This document shows, one piece after another, positions 1 through 5,349 of a stretch of DNA of 5,893 nt; the first letter of the stretch is position 1; each line of letters opens with the position of its first letter. The translations under genes were made by a program, and so were the position numbers. The notes beneath the pieces were generated by a model. That model was not told the DNA's origin, searched no databases, and saw nothing but the letters and a program-made list of their open reading frames with translations. Source of the DNA: Bacillota bacterium. GTDB taxonomy: Bacteria > Bacillota > Sulfobacillia > RBS10-35 > JAJYVN01. Where the stretch lies: the NCBI GenBank assembly GCA_021827805.1, contig JAKAUG010000208.1, positions 1-5,893 on the forward strand, given 5' to 3'.

Positions 1-1238
1 GAAGAAGCGCTCGCTCCGTGCTCGACTGGGGCCACAACGAGGCGGGCAGTGCCAAGGGCGGCCACCAGGTCACCGCTTGAGCCGACGACCTCGGCACCGC
101 TCAGGGCGGCCAGGTGCTCTAGGCCGGGGGTGGGCCAGTCGCTGACGACGCGCACCCCGAGGCCCATGTCACGGCGACGCCAGGCCGGGACCAACTCCTT
201 CAGGGCCTTGGTCGCGGCCGCTTCAGGGTCACACGCAATGTCGAAATTGTCGGTCGCGACCAGGACCAGGCCCTCCCGGTCGGCGAAGCCCTTGGCGGGC
301 CCGGCGGGGAAGACAGGAGGGCCGATGGTCAGGGCCTTGACCCCGGTGCCGAGCGGCACCCCCACCACCAGGTCACCCTGCAGTCCGGTCATGAGGCCGT
401 GATGGCCCTCCAGCAGCAGGTCCACGGCGGCGGCACCAAGCCGGCCCGCCAGGTTGCGATCCAGCGCGGTCGGCGAACCGCCTCGCTGCACGTGTCCCAG
501 GATCGTGACCCGCGTTTCCAGCCCGGTGGTCTCCTGGATGAGCTGGCCCAGCTCCAGGGCGTGCCCGGCCCCCTCGGCCAACACGATCAGGTTCTGGCGA
601 AAGCCCCGCTCGAGTCCCCGGCGCAGGCGCCGGCAGACGGCATCGGCACTCCATGGGATCTCCGGGACCAGGATCGTCTCCGCGCCGCAGGCCATGCCGG
701 TCGCCAGGGCGATGAAACCGGAGTGGCGACCCATGACCTCGACGACAAAGGTCCGCTCGTGGGCGGCCGCCGTATCCCGCACACGGTCCACGGCCTCGAC
801 CGCCGTGTTCACCGCGGTGTCGAAGCCGATCGTCAGCTCGGTTCCCGCCAGATCGTTGTCGATCGTGCCCGGGACACCGACCACGGGCAGGCCCAGCGCC
901 GCCAGGGCCTGCGCGCCGCTCAGGCTGCCGTCTCCGCCGATGCAGACCAGTCCGTCGATGCCCGCCGCCCGCAGGTTGTCGTACCCCTGCCGCTGGCCGG
1001 GAGCGGAGAGGAACTCGTCGCAGCGCGCCGTGAGCAGCATCGTCCCGCCGCGATGGATGATGTCGTGGACCGACTCCGGACCCAGCGGTTCAAATTCCCG
1101 GCGCAGGAGCCCGAAGTAGCCGCGGCGGATGCCCGTGATCTGCACACCCCGCCCGATGCCGCGGCGCACGACAGCCCGGACGGCCGCGTTCATCCCCGGC
1201 GCGTCGCCGCCGCTGGTCATCACCCCAATGCGCCGCAC
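1..1238 (-). CDS. pfkA: ATP-dependent 6-phosphofructokinase with C-terminal GT-B-like extension (3' end outside window)
   Basis: Phosphorylates fructose 6-phosphate to fructose 1,6-bisphosphate in cytoplasmic glycolysis. Reading from GTG at 1238, residue numbers coincide with mature E. coli PfkA: nucleotide loop TSGGDAPGMNAA (8-19), R72, GGDGS (101-105), PGTIDND (123-129, catalytic D127), R162, MGRHSG (169-174), E222, R243, GHVQRGGSP (248-256, H249 and R252). G104 and G124 are the residues that mark ATP rather than pyrophosphate use. Effector-site residues R21, R25, D59, R154 and E187 are kept, but R54 is Pro, K213 is Phe and H215 is Gln, so allosteric control may differ. The kinase fold ends near residue 305; no stop follows, and the frame stays open with G/C-rich third positions to the window edge, giving at least 412 residues against the usual ~320. 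Residues ~324-412 look like a Rossmann half of a GT4 enzyme (tentative). The GTG start is set by AGGGAG six bases upstream. Kinase call very sure; extension identity unsure. Confidence 0.95.
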   Translation of the reverse strand, partial: MRRIGVMTSGGDAPGMNAAVRAVVRRGIGRGVQITGIRRGYFGLLRREFEPLGPESVHDIIHRGGTMLLTARCDEFLSAPGQRQGYDNLRAAGIDGLVCIGGDGSLSGAQALAALGLPVVGVPGTIDNDLAGTELTIGFDTAVNTAVEAVDRVRDTAAAHERTFVVEVMGRHSGFIALATGMACGAETILVPEIPWSADAVCRRLRRGLERGFRQNLIVLAEGAGHALELGQLIQETTGLETRVTILGHVQRGGSPTALDRNLAGRLGAAAVDLLLEGHHGLMTGLQGDLVVGVPLGTGVKALTIGPPVFPAGPAKGFADREGLVLVATDNFDIACDPEAAATKALKELVPAWRRRDMGLGVRVVSDWPTPGLEHLAALSGAEVVGSSGDLVAALGTARLVVAPVEHGASAS

Positions 1239-1244
1239 GTTGCA

Positions 1245-1250
1245 CTCCCT
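1245..1250 (-). promoter_or_regulatory. Ribosome binding site of the phosphofructokinase gene
   Basis: AGGGAG on the minus strand, six bases before the GTG at 1238. It decides the start: the alternative GTG at 1245-1243 is out of frame, and the conserved kinase N-terminus begins directly at 1238. Confidence 0.75.
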
Positions 1251-1300
1251 TCGTCTGTGCAGGCCTCCGCCGTCCACATGGTCAGCGAGGCACGGCGCTA

Positions 1301-1344
1301 CCCGCCCCGCGGCACCGCTCCATGCTGCCGGGGCGGGAGCGGTG
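1301..1344. repeat. Overlapping, mutually exclusive hairpins in the divergent intergenic region
   Basis: Two stems share the same bases. In one, CCCGCCCC (1301-1308) pairs with GGGGCGGG (1330-1337) and the stem continues inward with one bulge to about 1314/1323. In the other, CACCGCTCC (1313-1321) pairs perfectly with GGAGCGGTG (1336-1344). Only one can form at a time. They lie 60-105 bases upstream of the phosphofructokinase start and about 120 upstream of the glycosyltransferase start. There is no T-run, so neither is a classical terminator. The base pairing is visible; any regulatory role is inferred, and GC-rich sequence gives such stems by chance fairly often. Confidence 0.3.
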
Positions 1345-1371
1345 GGCACTCGGAGCGGGCAGCAGCGTGAT

Positions 1372-1399
1372 CTTCGGGACCCGAAGGCCCGTTCCTTCG
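1372..1399. promoter_or_regulatory. Operator-like palindrome with an overlapping inverted repeat
   Basis: CTTCGGG-A-CCCGAAG (1372-1386) is a perfect 7+1+7 palindrome. Its right arm is reused: CGAAGG (1382-1387) pairs with CCTTCG (1394-1399) across six bases. The result is three alternating copies of a CTTCGG/CCGAAG-type half-site between two divergent genes, ending at the putative -35 of the rightward operon. That is the geometry of a dimeric repressor or activator site. The repeats are visible; the regulator is unknown. Confidence 0.4.
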
Positions 1400-1428
1400 T
1401 GACCACCCCAGCCAAGAACCGCTACCAT
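1399..1428 (+). promoter_or_regulatory. Possible sigma-70-type promoter of the glycosyltransferase-deacetylase operon
   Basis: GTGACC (1399-1404) and TACCAT (1423-1428) are separated by 18 bases and match TTGACA/TATAAT only partly. A transcript starting near 1435 would include the AGAGGAG at 1444-1450 and would exclude the upstream ATG at 1427. Weak match in GC-rich DNA; treat as a candidate. Confidence 0.3.
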
Positions 1429-1443
1429 GAGCCCAGTCGGACG

Positions 1444-1450
1444 AGAGGAG
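1444..1450 (+). promoter_or_regulatory. Ribosome binding site of the glycosyltransferase gene
   Basis: AGAGGAG lies 12 bases before the ATG at 1463, a rather long spacer. The in-frame ATG at 1427 has no Shine-Dalgarno sequence in front of it and would add 12 residues before the first beta strand, so 1463 is preferred. Confidence 0.5.
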
Positions 1451-1462
1451 TGTTGCCGCCTG

Positions 1463-2455
1463 ATGTCGGAGTTGCGTGCGGTGCATCTGGTGATCCGCCC
1501 AGGCCTGCCCCCGACGGCCGGTAACGCTGTGACCGCGGCCCGGTTGGCCCGCCTCGTGCGGCTGGCGGGCGTCACCGTGCACCTGCACACGGCCGACGCC
1601 CTGCCGACCGCGCGGCCTGGTCCCGGGGAGGTCGTGCACGCCCTCAACGCGGTGTATGCCGGCCGGGCCGCCCTGCGCTGGGCCTCGGGCGCGCCCGTCA
1701 TCTGGACGTTCACCGGCACCGACTCGGAACCGCGCGAGCTGGATCTGGTGGCCCCCGCACTGGATGAGACCTTCGCGCTGCTCGTCTATCAGCACGAGCA
1801 GCAGGTGCGCCTGGAACGCGTCCGTTCGGACCTGGCCGGTCGCGTGCGCCTGGTCCCCCCCGGCGTGTCGATGCCGAGGCCCGTCCCGCCGCCGCCAGAC
1901 GACGGACCGATCAGCTTCCTGCTGCCTGCGGGCCTCCGCCCGGTCAAGGGCCCGGACCTGGCCCTCGAGACGGTCGAGGCGGTGGTCGCCGCTGGCCTGC
2001 CGGCCCGGCTGCAAATCGCGGGACCGGCCAGAGACGCCGACTTCGCGCAGACGTTCCTGGTCCGCGCCGCCGCCTCCGGCCTGGCGGACTACCTTGGGGA
2101 GGTGCCCCACCGCCGCATGGGCTCCGTGTACGGCCAGGCACACATCATTCTGAACACCTCAAGTGTGGAGGGCATCTCCAACGCCCTGCTGGAGGGCATG
2201 GCCGCGGGAAGGGCGGTGCTGGCGACCGATATCCCCGGCAACCGCGCCGCGCTGCGGCACGACGTGGATGGCTGGTTGGCTTCTGACGCAACCTTCCCCG
2301 CGGCCGCGCTGGAGCTCGCGCGCGACGCCGGGCTGCGCCAGAGACTGGCGCGCGAGGCCAGGCGCTCGGTCCAGGCGCGCTTCTCCGTCCAGGCCGAGGC
2401 CAGGGCGCACCTGGAGCTCTATCGGGCCGCCGCGGCGGGCGGGGAGCTGCCTTGA
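1463..2455 (+). CDS. GT4-family (GT-B fold) glycosyltransferase, SenB-like N-terminal half
   Basis: Probably transfers a sugar from a nucleotide-sugar donor to a small or cell-surface acceptor. The product is 330 residues and reads as soluble, with no signal peptide or membrane segment. The N-terminal Rossmann half has AVHLVI (~4-9), GNAVTAARLARL (20-31) and TFTGTD (82-87). A GN-x-VTA-x-R-x-A stretch followed later by TGTD is how I remember SenB-type selenosugar synthases, but this is recall, not a search. The C-terminal half has LRPVKG (158-163), with R159 and K162 as the usual donor-phosphate pair, and SSVEGISNALLEGMAAG with E236 and E244 forming the E-x7-E motif, then TDIPGNR. A helical tail closes the domain. 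The start at 1463 is chosen for its Shine-Dalgarno sequence; 1427 is the alternative (342 residues). The TGA stop overlaps the TTG start of the deacetylase, so the two are translationally coupled. Family very sure; substrate unknown. Confidence 0.88.
   Translation: MSELRAVHLVIRPGLPPTAGNAVTAARLARLVRLAGVTVHLHTADALPTARPGPGEVVHALNAVYAGRAALRWASGAPVIWTFTGTDSEPRELDLVAPALDETFALLVYQHEQQVRLERVRSDLAGRVRLVPPGVSMPRPVPPPPDDGPISFLLPAGLRPVKGPDLALETVEAVVAAGLPARLQIAGPARDADFAQTFLVRAAASGLADYLGEVPHRRMGSVYGQAHIILNTSSVEGISNALLEGMAAGRAVLATDIPGNRAALRHDVDGWLASDATFPAAALELARDAGLRQRLAREARRSVQARFSVQAEARAHLELYRAAAAGGELP
2441..2446 (+). promoter_or_regulatory. Ribosome binding site of the deacetylase gene, inside the upstream gene
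   Basis: GGGGAG sits in the last codons of the glycosyltransferase gene, five bases before the TTG at 2452. It supports a TTG start overlapping the upstream TGA (TTGA arrangement) and translational coupling. Confidence 0.65.
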
Positions 2456-3861
2456 GCCCGGGCGAATGGTGTCTCCGCCTGGACACCGAGGACTTCCTGA
2501 CCCCCGAGAGCGATCAGGCCCTCGCGGATCTGTTGCGCGTTCTCGAGGAGCGCGGCTCCAGGGCTGTCTTCCCCCTGACCGCCAGCAAACTGCGCTCCTG
2601 GCTGCGCCGCGGCCGGTCCGACCTGGTCGCGGCCCTTGCCCGGCAACAGGTCGGCTACCACTCGGACACCCACAGCCTGCATCCCACGATCGCCGAGGAG
2701 ATGGCGCCGCTCGGCTGGCGGCAGGGCCAGCGGGCCTTCGCCGCACGGGAGGAGGCCGGCTTCGATCTGGTGCGGCGGCACTTCGGCCCGCCGGTCTGCT
2801 ACACGCAGCCGGGCGGCAACTGGACCGCCGCCGCGCTGCCCGTGCTCCGGTCCTGGGGCGTGACCCTGGAATACAGCGAGGGATGGAACTCCTATCTGGA
2901 CTTCGGCGCGCGGCCCTGCCACTACCTCGGCGTGCTGCACTGGTCCGCCCCGGTTCTGGCGCCCAAGCCCTTCCTGTCCCAGTTGCCTCAGTGCCTGCCC
3001 CGGGCCGTGGAGCAGGTGTTGGAGGGAGCGCGGTGCTGGAAGCCGGGTGATCCCCCCCTCAACGTGGTGGCCCACCCGACCGAACTCTGCACCACCGCCT
3101 TTTGGGATGCGGTGAACTTCCGGCGAGGGGCGATGCCGCCGCCAGCCCTGTGGCGGCCCGCTCCCCTGCGGCCACCCCTGGAGATCCACGAGGCGGTGGC
3201 CGCCTTCGCCCGCTACCTGGATCTCCTCCGCGAGCAGGGCCTGCGCCTGGTCTCCCTGGAGGAGCTGACCGCGCGCCACGCGGACCGGGCACCGGGCACG
3301 CGGCTCGGGCCCGCCGCGGTCCAGGCCCTGGCCCGGGCAACGGCCGCGGACGTGGACTACCGCTGCTCCGGGGGGCTGGCGCTCAGCGCCGCGGAAATCG
3401 CCTGGGTCCTGGTGCACGCCGCGGTGCGGCGGCAGGAACCGATCCCGCAACGGGTGCTCGAGGGCCCCCCGGAACCTCCGCCCCCCACCGTCGCGGGCAG
3501 CGTGTCCCGCCAGGCCCTCTGGCAGGCGGCGGCGGCGCTGCGCCAGCACCTCGCGGCCACAGGCTGCGTCCCGACCGCCGTGCCCCTCGGGCGGGCGGCT
3601 GCGGCTCCGGCTCCCGTCGTGCGCGCCCTGGCCGAGGCCCTGCTGAACGAAGGTGGGCAGGAATTCTCGCTGCGGCCAACCCTCCTGGCGGCCGAGCGGC
3701 ATGTGAAGGCGGAGGCCGACCTGCACTGGGACTGGCCCGTGTTCCCGGAGGGGTTCGCTCCCCGGGGCCTCCGGCAGCAGGCCCTGCTGCAGTGCTGGAC
3801 CCTGAAGCCCGCCCCGCTCGAGGCCCCGGTGCAGTGGGAGCGTTGGGGCGGTCAGCCGTAG
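2452..3861 (+). CDS. CE4/NodB-like polysaccharide deacetylase-type protein with an unassigned C-terminal domain
   Basis: Likely a metal-dependent N- or O-deacetylase of the NodB-fold family. N-terminal domain (1 to ~273): LDTEDF (10-15) matches the Asp motif; GYHSDTHSLHP (68-78) matches the H-x3-H metal motif (H70, H74); YTQPGGNW (117-124) matches the R/Y-x-P-x-G motif region; NVVAHP (204-209) supplies the late histidine H208. The usual TFDDG form is replaced by DTED. Residues ~285-469 are a separate region I cannot name. It ends in WDWPVFPEGF (426-435) and LLQCWTLKPAP (445-455), which look strongly conserved. There is no signal peptide or membrane helix, unlike secreted chitin or peptidoglycan deacetylases, so a cytoplasmic substrate is likely. 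It starts at TTG overlapping the stop of the glycosyltransferase gene, with GGGGAG ahead, so it probably acts on that enzyme's product. Fold fairly sure; substrate unknown. Confidence 0.82.
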   Translation: MSPGEWCLRLDTEDFLTPESDQALADLLRVLEERGSRAVFPLTASKLRSWLRRGRSDLVAALARQQVGYHSDTHSLHPTIAEEMAPLGWRQGQRAFAAREEAGFDLVRRHFGPPVCYTQPGGNWTAAALPVLRSWGVTLEYSEGWNSYLDFGARPCHYLGVLHWSAPVLAPKPFLSQLPQCLPRAVEQVLEGARCWKPGDPPLNVVAHPTELCTTAFWDAVNFRRGAMPPPALWRPAPLRPPLEIHEAVAAFARYLDLLREQGLRLVSLEELTARHADRAPGTRLGPAAVQALARATAADVDYRCSGGLALSAAEIAWVLVHAAVRRQEPIPQRVLEGPPEPPPPTVAGSVSRQALWQAAAALRQHLAATGCVPTAVPLGRAAAAPAPVVRALAEALLNEGGQEFSLRPTLLAAERHVKAEADLHWDWPVFPEGFAPRGLRQQALLQCWTLKPAPLEAPVQWERWGGQP

Positions 3862-3883
3862 CGGGTGTTGGCTGACGCACCCG
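3862..3883 (+). terminator. Hairpin immediately after the deacetylase stop codon, possible terminator
   Basis: CGGGTG (3862-3867) pairs perfectly with CACCCG (3878-3883) around a 10-base loop, starting at the base after the TAG. The downstream sequence has only a weak T-rich patch (GTCTTCGTT), so intrinsic termination would be inefficient. A second GC-rich stem lies at 3897-3915. The rest of the 194-base convergent spacer (to 4055) shows no gene. No good terminator is seen for the oxidoreductase coming from the other side. Confidence 0.3.
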
Positions 3884-4055
3884 GACGGTCTTCGTTCCGC
3901 CCCGCTTCGCGGCGGTGGTGGCGGAAGGCCCGCTCCCGCCTGCGCTTTGGGTTCAGGGCCGCCACGCCGGTGGCAACGCCCGTCCAGGCACGGTGCCCCC
4001 AACGCAGACGGCTCGCACCGCCACCGCCACTGGGGCGCCGTGGCCCTCGTGCCCG

Positions 4056-5276
4056 CTACTGGAGCAGGGCCTGCCGCTCCTTCTCCGAGGCCAGGCGCGC
4101 ATGCTGGCGGATCATGTCCATCAGGCGCTTCTTGCCCTTCACCGAGCCGATGAGCACCGCGCCCACCAGACGGTCTTCGTTGAAGAAGAGTTTTCTGTAC
4201 GAGCGCGCCGCCACATCGCAGCGCGTCAGGGAGATCGCCTCCGGCAGGGTCTCCGGCGTGACGCCCAGGACGGAGATGATCGTATCGAAGAGGCCGCTCT
4301 GGTAGGTGGGCACGTCCACGTAGGGCTCCTGACCGCCCAGCATGTTCAGCGCGGCCACCCGACCGTGGGCCAGGGCGTTGTCCCAGGTGCCCATCAGGTG
4401 GTGGTGGCCGGTGATCTCGTCCTCGTATTCGGCGATGTCCCCCGCCGCGAAGATCCCCGGCACGTTCGTGGCCAGATGGCGGTCGGTGAGGATGCCCTTG
4501 CCGGTCCGCACACCGGTGTCCGCCATGAGCTCGGTGTTCATCGTCAGACCCAGTCCGGAGCCCACGAGCTGGCAGTCCAGCATGTGCCCCCCCGTCGTGA
4601 CGACCCCCGTGGCCACGCCATCGCGCACGACCACATGATCGACCTCCTGGCCGTGGAGGACATGCACCCCGTGGGCCGCGGCGATGGCGTCCACCAGGGC
4701 ACCGCCCTCCTCGTCCAGGATGCGCCGCAGCCAGCGCGGCCCACGGATCAGCCAGGTCACATCCAGCCCGCGCACATGGAAGGCCTCCGCGAGCTCGTAG
4801 GCGATGAAGGAGCCGCCCACCGCCACCGCGCTTCTGCTGTGCTCGATCTGCTCGCTGAGGGCCACCGTGTCGTCGTAATACTGAAAGTTCAGGCAGTTGA
4901 GCGCGTCCCCACCGGGAGCCTCCAGGCGGTTGGGGCGCCCTCCGGTGGCCACCAGGAGGGCATCCCAGGGAATCTCCGCGCCCGCCGCCGTCAGCACCGT
5001 GTGCTCCTCCACGCTGATCCTGGCCACCCGCGTCTCGGGCAGGAAGCGGATGCCGGCCTCGGCGTGCCAGGCGACGGTCTTCAGGAAGACCCGGCTGGCG
5101 GGGACCTCGTTCTTCAGCATGCGCGGCAGCGTGACCCTGTTGTACAGGGGATAGGGCTCATCGGTGATCAGCGTGACCTGGCAGGATGGGTCCTCTTGCC
5201 GCAGCGTCTGCGCGCAGGTGCTCCCCGCCGCGCCGTTGCCCACGATGACAAAGCGCCGCCCCTCGCGGTTGGCCAC
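4056..5276 (-). CDS. FAD-dependent NAD(P) oxidoreductase of the NirB/rubredoxin-reductase type
   Basis: A 406-residue two-dinucleotide-domain flavoprotein that should pass electrons from NAD(P)H through FAD to an unknown acceptor. FAD-binding motif VIVGNGAAGS (10-19) with the ribose-binding acid near D39/E40; LLVATGGRPN (107-116); NAD(P) motif VGGSFIAYE (153-161); second FAD motif GIFAAGDIAE (274-283); C-terminal interface domain from about 320, with KLFFNEDRLVGAVLIG (362-377) as in NirB-like and rubredoxin reductases. There is no C-x4-C active-site disulfide, so it is not a glutathione-, mycothione- or lipoamide-type reductase. No Rieske, BFD or sirohaem domain is attached, so it is not full NirB. 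An odd GHHHLMGTW segment lies at 290-298. The start is GTG at 5276: an in-frame stop lies upstream at 5330-5328 with no other start codon between. A G-rich stretch at 5290-5281 may serve as ribosome binding site. Convergent with the deacetylase; no partner gene seen. Confidence 0.88.
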   Translation of the reverse strand: MANREGRRFVIVGNGAAGSTCAQTLRQEDPSCQVTLITDEPYPLYNRVTLPRMLKNEVPASRVFLKTVAWHAEAGIRFLPETRVARISVEEHTVLTAAGAEIPWDALLVATGGRPNRLEAPGGDALNCLNFQYYDDTVALSEQIEHSRSAVAVGGSFIAYELAEAFHVRGLDVTWLIRGPRWLRRILDEEGGALVDAIAAAHGVHVLHGQEVDHVVVRDGVATGVVTTGGHMLDCQLVGSGLGLTMNTELMADTGVRTGKGILTDRHLATNVPGIFAAGDIAEYEDEITGHHHLMGTWDNALAHGRVAALNMLGGQEPYVDVPTYQSGLFDTIISVLGVTPETLPEAISLTRCDVAARSYRKLFFNEDRLVGAVLIGSVKGKKRLMDMIRQHARLASEKERQALLQ

Positions 5277-5340
5277 CGGTCCGCCCCCCCGTGCATCACC
5301 CGTCGCGCCACTCCGGCACCGGGCCGCTCAAGCCAGTTGG

Positions 5341-5349
5341 TTTATACCA
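5341..5349 (-). promoter_or_regulatory. Extended -10 promoter upstream of the oxidoreductase
   Basis: On the minus strand the sequence reads TGGTATAAA: a TGn extension plus TATAAA, five of six matches to TATAAT. It stands out as the only A/T-rich patch in a very GC-rich region. No convincing -35 is seen, which an extended -10 tolerates. The transcript would start near 5334 and have a leader of about 58 bases. The element lies in a near-palindrome (TGGT...ACCA, 5338-5349) that could also bind a regulator. Confidence 0.45.

Noticed and set aside
1087..1098. GGTTCAAATTCC, which resembles a tRNA T-arm
   Set aside because: It lies inside the phosphofructokinase gene (encoding REFEP), has no complementary T-stem flanks and no acceptor or anticodon stem around it.
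1..1238. Pyrophosphate-dependent phosphofructokinase
   Set aside because: PPi enzymes carry Asp after GGD and Lys before TIDND. Here both positions are Gly (G104, G124), the ATP-type signature.
399..1370. Long plus-strand open frame opposite the phosphofructokinase
   Set aside because: Antisense shadow in GC-rich DNA. The minus-strand frame has every conserved PfkA motif; this one reads as unstructured Arg/Ala/Gly/His-rich sequence.
2419..4002. 527-codon minus-strand open frame opposite the deacetylase
   Set aside because: It overlaps a gene with clear NodB motifs and has low-complexity, Gly/Arg/Pro/Gln-rich composition typical of antisense frames.
4056..5276. Mycothione or other thiol-disulfide reductase, which would fit a thiol-cofactor pathway
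   Set aside because: The C-x4-C redox disulfide near the FAD motif is absent, so the neighbourhood argument is not supported by the active site.
5284..5290. Run of seven C (G on the coding strand) just before the oxidoreductase start, as a phase-variation tract
   Set aside because: Too short for confident slippage, in very GC-rich DNA. One extra G would merely join an upstream ATG (5296) in frame, so it is noted only as a possible start-site ambiguity or sequencing error.
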